In this document: one piece after another, positions 1 to 6,172 of the stretch
How positions within the stretch are numbered: the stretch's first letter is position 1
Layout: the number at the start of each line of letters is the position of its first letter
Made by a program: the position numbers and the translations under genes
The notes under the pieces: generated by a model
Database searches by the model: none
Seen by the model: the letters and a program-made list of their open reading frames with translations, nothing else
What the model was told of the DNA's origin: nothing
Assembly (NCBI GenBank): GCA_021325135.1
Contig: JAJPHT010000015.1
Coordinates: 124,001-188,000, forward strand
From: Pseudomonadota bacterium
Lineage (GTDB): Archaea; Thermoplasmatota; SW-10-69-26; JACQPN01; JAJPHT01
Length of the DNA stretch: 64,000 nt
Reading direction: 5' to 3'

Positions 1-93
1 CGCGAGCACGACGGTGATGGCGACCATGAGGATGACGGCGATGACCGGGGAGACGGCGTCCTCGGCGTTCTGGAACTTCTGGTTGGCCTTCAT
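1..93 (-). CDS. Archaeal type IV pilin (N-terminus only; runs off left edge)
   Basis: Only the first 31 codons lie inside the window. A short polar leader (MKANQKFQNAE) is followed by DAVSPVIAVILMVAIT and more hydrophobic residues. The SPVI-VILMVAIT pattern is the class III signal peptide plus assembly helix of the archaeal type IV pilin family (Pilin_N, formerly DUF1628), cut by a PibD/EppA-type prepilin peptidase just ahead of the hydrophobic segment. The mature protein would be a subunit of a surface pilus. The ATG at 93 is preceded by its own TATA-like box (127-133), so this gene is probably transcribed apart from the KGG genes upstream. The rest of the gene and any neighbouring pilins lie outside the window, so the class of pilus cannot be told. 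Confidence 0.85.
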   Translation of the reverse strand, partial: MKANQKFQNAEDAVSPVIAVILMVAITVVLA

Positions 94-126
94 TGGGTCA
101 CTCGAACCCAACGTGCCGTCAGGGGG

Positions 127-133
127 ACATAAG
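127..133 (-). promoter_or_regulatory. TATA-like box for the pilin gene
   Basis: On the minus strand the bases read CTTATGT inside an otherwise G/C-rich stretch, centred about 37 bases before the pilin ATG. This leaves a leader of roughly ten bases. Confidence 0.45.
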
Positions 134-233
134 GGGGCAGGTCAGGGCGGAAAGACCACGAAGGACCTGAGGCACCGGGGCCTTGGGCCCCGACCTGTTC
201 AGGTGCGGCCCCGGGCCCCTGGGGAAGGGGAGC

Positions 234-368
234 CTATCGCTGGCCGCCCTTCTTCCCGGCCTCGGAGCGCTGCCGGCGCTCCGCCTCGCTGAGGCCCTCC
301 TCCTCGTGCTTGCGCTGGAGCGCCTCGGAGCCTTTCTTCCCGGCCTCGCTGCGGGGGTTCTCAGCCAT
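234..368 (-). CDS. KGG-motif stress-type mini-protein, 44 aa
   Basis: A tiny, very hydrophilic protein beginning MAENPRSEAGKKGSEALQ and ending EAGKKGGQR. It carries two copies of the (S/E)EAGKKG(G) motif, the core of the 'stress-induced bacterial acidophilic repeat' (KGG) family found in GsiB-like general stress proteins; the family is disordered and of unknown molecular action. Its ATG (368-366) overlaps the TGA of the upstream KGG gene by eight bases (ATGGCTGA), which points to translational coupling in a two-gene operon. No membrane or signal sequence is present. Codons use G/C in the third position like the surrounding genes. A third family member lies at 49139-49372. The identification rests on the repeat motif alone. 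Confidence 0.7.
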   Translation of the reverse strand: MAENPRSEAGKKGSEALQRKHEEEGLSEAERRQRSEAGKKGGQR

Positions 369-579
369 TCGCGTTCCGCTCCTCGGCGCCCTTGCGGCCG
401 ATCTCGCTCATGTGCTCGCGGTCCTGGCTGACCTTCTTGCCGCCCTTGCGGCCGATCTCGGCCATGTGCTCGCGGTCCTGGCTGACGGCCTCGCCGCCGG
501 CCTTGGCCACGCGCTCTCGGGTCTGCTCGTCGGCGCTGGCGAGGCCTCGGTTGCTGCTCTCTTCTTCCGGCACTCTCAT
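361..579 (-). CDS. KGG-motif stress-type mini-protein, 72 aa
   Basis: The protein starts MRVPEEESSNRG and contains two nearly identical units, SQDREHMAEIGRKGGKK and SQDREHMSEIGRKGAEE, preceded by a third degenerate unit ending AKAGGEAV. These are KGG repeats of the GsiB-like stress family. The ATG at 579 has GGAG a few bases upstream. The coding end overlaps the start of the 44-aa KGG gene, so the two are likely made from one mRNA. In bacteria such proteins accumulate under general stress and are predicted to be unfolded and highly soluble; applying this here is inference. The second half of each repeat (basic GRKGGKK) and the first half (acidic SQDREHM) give alternating charge. It most resembles the KGG protein at 49139-49372, which has RDRAHMAKIGRRGGK. 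Confidence 0.75.
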   Translation of the reverse strand: MRVPEEESSNRGLASADEQTRERVAKAGGEAVSQDREHMAEIGRKGGKKVSQDREHMSEIGRKGAEERNANG

Positions 580-720
580 CTCTCCTGGACGCGCGAACGC
601 GCGCGTCCCACGGGCCCGCGCTGATGGGCATCCCCCTTGAACCAAACCGCTCGAACGTCGCTCCTCGCGCGGCCCGCTTTGGGATGCCCGCTGCGCGCTT
701 CTCTCTCTGTATCTCTCTGC

Positions 721-830
721 GTCAAGGGTCCAAAGAACGCGACGAGCGCCACGAGCGCAAAGGACGCAAAGGAAGAAATCATCGCGACCTTGGCGCTCTT
801 CGCGCTCGTCGCGTTCTTTGGACCCTTGAC
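721..830. repeat. Hairpin repeat family A, copy 1 (110 bp, 29-bp perfect terminal inverted repeats)
   Basis: The left end (721-749) and right end (802-830) are perfect inverted repeats of 29 bp containing GGGTCCAAAGAACGCGACGA. The inner 52 bases continue the pairing imperfectly around repeated GAGCGC and AAAGGACGC words. A second copy stands at 23887-23990 and differs at several arm positions by matched changes on both arms. The element lies between the KGG operon and the E2 gene and has no coding sense. It could be a MITE-like or REP-like element, or a transcribed structured RNA or terminator. Confidence 0.85.
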
Positions 831-868
831 CAGGGAGCCTGGCCGCGGGCGCCCGGGCGCCCGACACG

Positions 869-875
869 CTTAAAG
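869..875 (+). promoter_or_regulatory. TATA-like box for the E2 gene
   Basis: CTTAAAG about 40 bases before the ATG at 912. The resulting short leader holds GAGAGG (899-904), a Shine-Dalgarno match seven bases before the start. Confidence 0.5.
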
Positions 876-911
876 ACCCCCTCCCTTTTCGCCGCCCCGA
901 GAGGCCCGTCC

Positions 912-2201
912 ATGGTCTTCGAGTTCAAGCTCCCCGACATCGCCGAGGGCGTGCATGAAGGCGAGATCGTCGCCTGGCACGTCAAGCCCGGACAGGCCGT
1001 GAAGGAGGACCAGGACATGGTCGAGGTCATGACCGACAAGGCGACGGTCATGATCAAGAGCCCCAAGGCCGGCACCATCGCCGAGCTGAAGGCCAAGGAG
1101 GGGCAGACCGTCAAGGTGGGCGACGTCATCATCACCATCAACGCCGGAGGCGCCGCCCCCGCCGCGGCCGCGGCTCCCGCCCCGGCCGCCGCCGAGGAGA
1201 AGACCCTCTTCGACCTGCCCAGCGAGTTCAGCGGCGCCTCGAAGCTCAAGAAGCAGGCCCCCAAGGCGGAGGCCGCCCCCGTGGCGCCCGCCGCGCCCGC
1301 CCCCGTGGCCGCCGCGCGCTCCGCCACCCTCGCCGCGCCCGCCATCCGCTGGGCCGCCCGCGAGAAGGGCGTCGACCTCAACCTCGTCCCCGCCAGCGGC
1401 CCCAACGGCCGCGTCACCACCGCGGACTGGGAGGCGTTCCTGGCGAAGCCCGCAGGCGTCGCCGCGCCCGCCGCGCCCCAGGTCGCCGTCTCCGCGGCCG
1501 ACGAGGTCGTGCCGCTCAAGGGTCTGCGCAAGGCCATCTTCGAGAACATGCAGCGCAGCGAGGCCAACGCCGTCCCTTTCACCTACTGGGACGAGGCCGA
1601 CGTCACCGACCTCGTGAAGCTCCGCAAGGACGCGCAGCAGCTCGCGGCCGCGCAGGGCGTCAAGCTGAGCTATCTCCCCTTCATCGTGAAAGCGTGCGTC
1701 GCGGCGCTCAAGCAGCACCCCGACGTCAACGCGTGGGTCGACGAGCAGAGCCGCAGCCTCGTGCGCAAGAGGGAGTATCACATCGGCATCGCGACCGCCA
1801 CGGAGCGCGGCCTCACCGTCGTCGTCGTGCGCAACGCCGACAAGAAGAGCATCTTCGAGATCGCGCGCGAGATCGACGCGCTCGCCGAGAAGGCGCGCGC
1901 CGGCAAGGCCTCCCGCGAGGAGCTGACGGGCTCCACCTTCACCATCACGAGCCTCGGCAAGGACGGCGGCCTGGGCGCGACGCCGGTCATCAACCACCCC
2001 GAGGTCGCGATCCTGGGCATCCACAAGATCGAGGCGCGCGCCAAGGTCAACGAGGAGCGCGAGGTCGTCGTGCGCGACTGCATGAACGTCTCGGGCAGCT
2101 ACGACCACCGCTGGATCGACGGCCACGTCGCCGCCGCGTTCCAGCAGGTGATCATCCGCCTGCTCAGCCAGCCGAACCTTCTCCTGCTGGGCACCGCCTG
2201 A
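912..2201 (+). CDS. Dihydrolipoyl acyltransferase (E2) of a 2-oxoacid dehydrogenase complex
   Basis: This 429-aa protein has the full E2 layout. A lipoyl domain spans about residues 1-80, with the lipoylated lysine in MTDKATV (Lys43). A long Ala/Pro-rich linker follows, then a peripheral subunit-binding domain near 139-178 (AIRWAAREKGVDLNLVPASG), a second short linker and the catalytic acyltransferase domain from about 195 to the end. The catalytic motif DHRWIDG (His399) is intact. The enzyme moves the acyl group from the E1-bound intermediate to CoA through its lipoyl arm in the cytoplasm. The substrate (pyruvate, branched-chain or other oxoacid) cannot be told, because no E1 alpha/beta, E3 or lipoate ligase gene is adjacent; in most genomes these sit together, so this gene is an orphan here or its partners lie elsewhere. 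The ATG at 912 gives the exact N-terminus expected for a lipoyl domain. Confidence 0.93.
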   Translation: MVFEFKLPDIAEGVHEGEIVAWHVKPGQAVKEDQDMVEVMTDKATVMIKSPKAGTIAELKAKEGQTVKVGDVIITINAGGAAPAAAAAPAPAAAEEKTLFDLPSEFSGASKLKKQAPKAEAAPVAPAAPAPVAAARSATLAAPAIRWAAREKGVDLNLVPASGPNGRVTTADWEAFLAKPAGVAAPAAPQVAVSAADEVVPLKGLRKAIFENMQRSEANAVPFTYWDEADVTDLVKLRKDAQQLAAAQGVKLSYLPFIVKACVAALKQHPDVNAWVDEQSRSLVRKREYHIGIATATERGLTVVVVRNADKKSIFEIAREIDALAEKARAGKASREELTGSTFTITSLGKDGGLGATPVINHPEVAILGIHKIEARAKVNEEREVVVRDCMNVSGSYDHRWIDGHVAAAFQQVIIRLLSQPNLLLLGTA

Positions 2202-2210
2202 GGGCCCCGC

Positions 2211-2228
2211 CTGCCTGATATCAGGCAG
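2211..2228. promoter_or_regulatory. Perfect 18-bp palindrome after the E2 gene
   Basis: CTGCCTGATATCAGGCAG is a complete palindrome starting nine bases after the E2 stop. As RNA it cannot leave a loop without losing central pairs, so an operator-like protein site is at least as likely as a terminator. The 217 bases between the two convergent genes contain no ORF or tRNA that I can support. Confidence 0.45.
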
Positions 2229-2353
2229 ACGGCGACTCCCCTCTCCGGCGCGGTGGACCTAGACCATTTGCATCGGGAGCCCCTGGCACACGCGGCCCGC
2301 CGCATCCGGCCCAAGGTCCGGCCCGGCGGGAAAGGTGGTACTAGCGTCAGCCA

Positions 2354-2370
2354 GCCCCGCTTGGCGGGGC
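2354..2370. terminator. GC hairpin between convergent genes
   Basis: GCCCCG (2354-2359) and CGGGGC (2365-2370) form a six-pair stem with a five-base loop in the gap between the E2 gene and the convergent histidine kinase gene. No U-run follows, so its action as a terminator is only inferred from position. Confidence 0.35.
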
Positions 2371-2418
2371 GGCAAGGCGCGCGGCGGGGCCGCGGGACCC
2401 CGCCCGCGTCGGGGGCGC

Positions 2419-5400
2419 CTACGGGGGCCCCAGCGTGAAGAAGATCGTGGCGCCGCGCCCCGGCTCGCCCTTCGCCCACACGCGTCCGCCGTGGCGCTCC
2501 ACGAGGCGCGCGACGGTGGCGAGCCCCAGCCCGGTCCCCTCGTAGGACGAGCCGTGGAGCCGCTGGAAGGGGCGGAAGAGCCTGCCCGCCTGCGCCATGT
2601 CGAACCCCGCGCCGTTGTCCGCGACCCGGTACACGCGCCCCTCCGGCGTCTCCTGGCTGGCGACCTCGATGCGCGGCTTGGGCGTGGCCTTGGTGAACTT
2701 CCACGCGTTCCCCAGCAGGTTGTCCAGCAGGATGCGCATGGCGCGCGGGTCGGCGTCCGCGGGCAGGGGCTCCTCGATGGCGACCTCCACCTCGCGCGAG
2801 GGATCGGCCGCGCGCAGGCGCGCCACGGACTCGCGCGCGATGGAGGCAAGGTCGACGCGCTCGCGGCGGATCTCCTCCTTCTGCGCGCGCGAGAGCCCCA
2901 GCAGGTCCTCGATGATGCCGCCCATGCGTCGCACGTCCGCCCGCAGGCGCGCCAGGGCGTCGCGCCCCTCCGCGTCCAGGAGCTCGGCGCGCTCCTCCAG
3001 CACCTCGGCGTAGGCGTTCACGCCGCGCAGGGGCGCGCGGAGGTCGTGCGACACGGCGGAGCTGAACGCCTCCAGCTCGCGGTTCGCGGCCTCCAGCGCG
3101 CGGGTGCGCTCGCGCACGCGCGCCTCCAGGTCCGACTTCGCCGCGACGCGCTCGGTCACGTCCGTGCACGTGCCGACCCACTCGCGGACGCGCCCGTCGG
3201 GCTCGCGCACGGGCACGGCGCGCAGCGCGAAGACGCGGTAGACGCCGTCGGCGCGCCGGATGCGCGACTCCACGAGGTAGGGCTCGCCGGCCTCCCGCGC
3301 GCGGGCCCAGGCGCGCTTCGCGGCCTCGCGGTCGTCGGGATGGATCGCGTCGAGCCAGCGGCGCCCCGCGATGGCGTCGGGCGTCATCCCCGTGTACGCC
3401 TCCCACTGGCGCGAGTCCATCACGGTCCCGTCGGGGCCCGCCGTCCAGACGATCTGCGCGATGGCCTCCACCAGGGACGCGAAGCGCTCCTTGCTCTCCC
3501 GCAGCGCGCGCATCGACGCGTACACCGCGCGCAAGGCGCCTTCCGCGTCGGCCCGCGCCGCGCGCTCGGAGGCCAGCGCCCTCGCGTTGCGCGCCGCGAG
3601 CGCCGCCCGCTGCGCCAGCTCCGCCGCGAGCCCCTCCGAGCCGCGGCGCGGCTCCTCCAGCGCGAGGCGGCCCAGGGGGGGCGCGGCGATCTCCAGGGCG
3701 CCCTCGGGCGCGCGCTCGCCGTCGCGCAGCAGGCGCGCCCGCTCCGCGAGGGCGGGCGCCGCAAGGTCCAGGAGCGCCGCGCCGATGGCGGCCTCGTCGG
3801 GCGCCTCGCCGAACGCGGCGCCCGCGCGCGCCAGGAGGCTCGCGCGCAGGTCCGCCGCCTGGGCCAGGAGGCGCCGATCGGTCACGTCGTGCGCGATGCT
3901 GATGGTCATCCCCTCGACGGGCGTCGCGCGCACGACGACCCACCGCACCGGGCCGCCGGGCTTCAGGCGGTACGCGTGAAGCCGCTCCACGGGTCGCCGC
4001 TCGCGCTGGGCCTGCGCCACCGCCGTCCGCTCCAGCGCGATGGGCCGCGACTCCTCGTCCAGGACCTCCACGAGCTCGACGATCCGCTGCCCCACGACGC
4101 CCGCGGCCGGAGCGCCCAGGGCCTTGTGCGCGGCGCCGTTGGCGAAGAGGATGCGCCCCTCCTCGTCCAGGGCGAGGATCGAGTCCGCCGCCCCCGAGAG
4201 GATGACGCCCAGCCAGTCGCGCGAGGCCCTCAGCTCGGCCTCGGCGCGGATGCCGTCGTCGGCGTCGATCATGACGCCCAGCCAGCGGCGCTCGCCCTGC
4301 GTCTCGGGAACGGGGACGAAGCGGATCTCGTGCCAGCGGTGCGTGCCGTCGTTCGCGCAGCGCAGCCGGGCGCGCGCCTCCATGACGTCGCCCGCCGCGA
4401 GCGCCTCCGTCCAGCGGTCCAGGAGCCGGTCGCGGTCGCGCGGGTGGACCGCCTCCAGCCACGACCAGCCCAGCGACTCCTCGGGGGAGAGGCCCGTCGT
4501 CGCGCCCCAGCGCGGGCCGAGGTAGACCATGCGCCCCTCGCCGTCGGCCGCGGCCACGATGAGCGGCATGGACTCGGCGAGGATGCGCGCCTCGGAGATG
4601 GAGCGGGCGCGGCCCGCGTCGGGGGAGTCGCGTCCGATCTTGCGCGCCGTCGCCGAGGCGCCCACGAGGCGCCCCTCGCCGTCGCGGATGGGCGACACGG
4701 TGAGGCTGACGTCCAGGACGCGCCCGTCCTTGGTGATGCGCTTGGTGGTCATGTGGTGGATGGCCTCGCCGCGGCGCAGGGCGGCCATGATGCTGCTAAT
4801 CTCGCCCGCGCGCTCGGGTGGCTCCAGGAGGGAGACGTGCCGGCCAATGACCTCCTCGGCCGTGTAGCCGTACATGCGCTCGGCGGCGGCGTTCCAGCTC
4901 ACGACGATGCCGTCCAGCGTCTTGCCCAGGATGGCATCGTCGGAGGACTGCACGATGGCCGCGAGCCACGCGCGCGTCGTCTCCGCGCGCTGGCGGTCGC
5001 GCGCGTCCGCGAACGTGAGCACGGCGCCGCGGGGCTCGTCGTCCCGCAGGATGGGCGCCACGTTCCATTCCACCGCGATGGTGCCCCCCTCGCCGCGGCG
5101 GAAGGAGTCCTCGCGCTCGCGCGCCGCGTCGCCGGCGAGCGCGCGCTCCAGCGGGCAGGAGCCGGAACCCGCGTGCGCGCCGTGGACGAGCTCGTGGAGG
5201 TCGGAGCCGACGATCTCGGCGGCGGGGCGCTGGAGGAGGCGCGACGCGGCGGGGTTGGCGAAGGTGGCCCGGCCGCGGGCGTCGACCGCGCAGACCCCTT
5301 CGCCCAGCGCCCCGAAGACGGCGGAGGACTGCGCGATCCGGTTGAGCGCCTCGGTGGCGAGGACGTTCGCCAGGTAGGGGTCGTGCCCCCGGGAGGCCCC

Positions 5401-5508
5401 GGCCAGCGCCGCGATGACCTCCGCGTCGCTGAGGGTCCGCATCGCCAGGACGGGGTCCTCCGCGCTGGCGACGCGGTCGTAGTACGACGAGAAACGCAGA
5501 TCGCCCAA
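2419..5508 (-). CDS. Soluble multi-PAS sensor histidine kinase, 1029 aa
   Basis: There is no signal peptide or membrane helix, so sensing is probably cytoplasmic. PAS-type modules can be placed near residues 61-178, 179-295, 296-428, 429-560 and 665-795; the second has the classic AAAERMYGYTAEEVIG signature. A GAF-like linker lies at about 560-660. The transmitter follows a short coiled coil: H-box SHDLRAPLRG, N-box LLDNLLGNAWKFT, G1 VADNGAGFDM and G2 GTGLGLATV, all intact. It should autophosphorylate on the H-box histidine. No receiver domain is fused and no response regulator is adjacent; the stand-alone receiver (61274) and Hpt protein (61693) in this window are possible partners only by guess. 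The start shown is TTG at 5508 with GGA upstream; an in-frame ATG 22 codons later (5442) is the alternative and would not disturb any domain. Confidence 0.9.
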   Translation of the reverse strand: MGDLRFSSYYDRVASAEDPVLAMRTLSDAEVIAALAGASRGHDPYLANVLATEALNRIAQSSAVFGALGEGVCAVDARGRATFANPAASRLLQRPAAEIVGSDLHELVHGAHAGSGSCPLERALAGDAAREREDSFRRGEGGTIAVEWNVAPILRDDEPRGAVLTFADARDRQRAETTRAWLAAIVQSSDDAILGKTLDGIVVSWNAAAERMYGYTAEEVIGRHVSLLEPPERAGEISSIMAALRRGEAIHHMTTKRITKDGRVLDVSLTVSPIRDGEGRLVGASATARKIGRDSPDAGRARSISEARILAESMPLIVAAADGEGRMVYLGPRWGATTGLSPEESLGWSWLEAVHPRDRDRLLDRWTEALAAGDVMEARARLRCANDGTHRWHEIRFVPVPETQGERRWLGVMIDADDGIRAEAELRASRDWLGVILSGAADSILALDEEGRILFANGAAHKALGAPAAGVVGQRIVELVEVLDEESRPIALERTAVAQAQRERRPVERLHAYRLKPGGPVRWVVVRATPVEGMTISIAHDVTDRRLLAQAADLRASLLARAGAAFGEAPDEAAIGAALLDLAAPALAERARLLRDGERAPEGALEIAAPPLGRLALEEPRRGSEGLAAELAQRAALAARNARALASERAARADAEGALRAVYASMRALRESKERFASLVEAIAQIVWTAGPDGTVMDSRQWEAYTGMTPDAIAGRRWLDAIHPDDREAAKRAWARAREAGEPYLVESRIRRADGVYRVFALRAVPVREPDGRVREWVGTCTDVTERVAAKSDLEARVRERTRALEAANRELEAFSSAVSHDLRAPLRGVNAYAEVLEERAELLDAEGRDALARLRADVRRMGGIIEDLLGLSRAQKEEIRRERVDLASIARESVARLRAADPSREVEVAIEEPLPADADPRAMRILLDNLLGNAWKFTKATPKPRIEVASQETPEGRVYRVADNGAGFDMAQAGRLFRPFQRLHGSSYEGTGLGLATVARLVERHGGRVWAKGEPGRGATIFFTLGPP

Positions 5509-5580
5509 GCTAGGTCCTTTGCGGTCGCATGGTGCTTAGCGTTGGCCGCAAGCAGCCGCCTCCTGGGGGAGGGGAGCAAC

Positions 5581-5612
5581 CTTTAAGCCAATGTAATACA
5601 GACGTAATACCG
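5581..5612 (+). promoter_or_regulatory. TATA box and tandem GTAATAC operator-like repeat
   Basis: CTTTAAG (5581-5587) is centred 29 bases before the ATG at 5613, the spacing for a leaderless mRNA. Directly behind it are two copies of GTAATAC (5593-5599 and 5604-5610) spaced eleven bases apart, in phase on one DNA face. Ribbon-helix-helix proteins commonly bind such short tandem sites as dimers of dimers, so autoregulation by the gene that follows is a reasonable inference. Confidence 0.55.
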
Positions 5613-5870
5613 ATGACCGACGCGGAGGAGATGGTCGCCTTCCGGCTCCCGGCCCGCGACCGGGCCGCCATCCAGCGGCTCGTGGACGAAGGGCATTTCC
5701 ACAACCGGAGCGACTTCCTGCGCTACGCCATCAAGAGCACGCTGCGCGAGTACGCAGCGCCCGCGCCCCGCGCGCCCGCGCTGCCCGACCTCGAAGGCGT
5801 GAGTCTTCCCGAACCCGCGCCGGCGCGCCGCCCTGCGGCGCCTCGCGCCCGGAAGGGGGTGAACCTGTGA
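5613..5870 (+). CDS. Ribbon-helix-helix (CopG/MetJ-like) DNA-binding protein, 85 aa
   Basis: The first 50 residues fit the ribbon-helix-helix fold: a strand EMVAFRLPARDRAAI, a helix and turn RLVDEGHFHNRSDFLRYAI, and the second helix ending STLREY. The NRSDFLR motif at the start of the second helix is typical of archaeal members. The remaining 35 residues are Ala/Pro/Arg-rich and look disordered. A longer reading frame extends upstream to 5529, but the TATA box at 5581 makes the ATG at 5613 the sensible start. The gene overlaps the next one by GTGA, giving a two-gene operon with a small charged partner, the layout seen in antitoxin-toxin and regulator-effector pairs, though the partner has no toxin features. 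Confidence 0.8.
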   Translation: MTDAEEMVAFRLPARDRAAIQRLVDEGHFHNRSDFLRYAIKSTLREYAAPAPRAPALPDLEGVSLPEPAPARRPAAPRARKGVNL

Positions 5871-6049
5871 CCCAAAGGAAACTCAAGAAGAAGGCCAAGC
5901 AGGAGAAGGGCGCCGAGGTCAAGCTCGACTTGGGCGACACGTTCGAGATCGCCGAGGCCAAGGACAAGGACTTCGACCTCGACCTGGACGCCGCCAAGTT
6001 CCAGGGCAAGAAGGGCCAGGCCGGCACCAGGACAAAGGCCGTCGCCTGA
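5867..6049 (+). CDS. Small highly charged protein of unknown function, 60 aa
   Basis: It starts at GTG 5867 overlapping the stop of the ribbon-helix-helix gene (GTGA), with GGGGGTG upstream as ribosome site. The sequence alternates basic (QRKLKKKAKQEKG) and acidic (EAKDKDFDLDLDAAKF) blocks and ends basic; no cysteine, membrane segment or known domain is visible. The DLGDTFEIAEAKDKDFDLDLD section could form an amphipathic element. I do not recognise the family. Tight coupling to the regulator suggests joint function, for example a partner that binds the regulator's C-terminal tail, but this is speculation. Codon use resembles its neighbours. Confidence 0.6.
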   Translation: MTQRKLKKKAKQEKGAEVKLDLGDTFEIAEAKDKDFDLDLDAAKFQGKKGQAGTRTKAVA

Positions 6050-6132
6050 TAGCATCTTTCCGGGCCGGGGTCCCCGGCCCGCCTTCCTCTTCTCGGCCAC
6101 CCGCGAGGCGCGGCCCCAGGCGATGGGGATTG

Positions 6133-6139
6133 CTTTAAG
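6133..6139 (+). promoter_or_regulatory. TATA-like box for the acyl-CoA synthetase gene
   Basis: CTTTAAG lies 37 bases before the ATG at 6173 and only 13 before an earlier in-frame ATG at 6149. The spacing therefore favours 6173 as the true start. Confidence 0.5.
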
Positions 6140-6172
6140 GCTCAGAGAATGGCTTTCGCCCATGGTCGCGCC

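Noticed and set aside
721..830. Repeat A as part of the coding sequence upstream of the E2 gene (the frame is open from 624)
   Set aside because: The lipoyl domain begins exactly at ATG 912, and the element recurs at 23887 in a non-coding gap.
2240..2345. Possible tRNA or small RNA in the gap after the E2 gene
   Set aside because: No T-loop consensus and no cloverleaf could be drawn; only a GC hairpin further on.
2335..5586. A 1083-codon open frame on the plus strand opposite the histidine kinase
   Set aside because: It is Arg/Ala/Gly-rich without domains, a shadow produced by high GC; the minus strand encodes complete PAS and kinase motifs.
6149..6172. ATG 6149 as start of the acyl-CoA synthetase
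   Set aside because: It lies only 13 bases after the TATA box, too close for it to be in the transcript.
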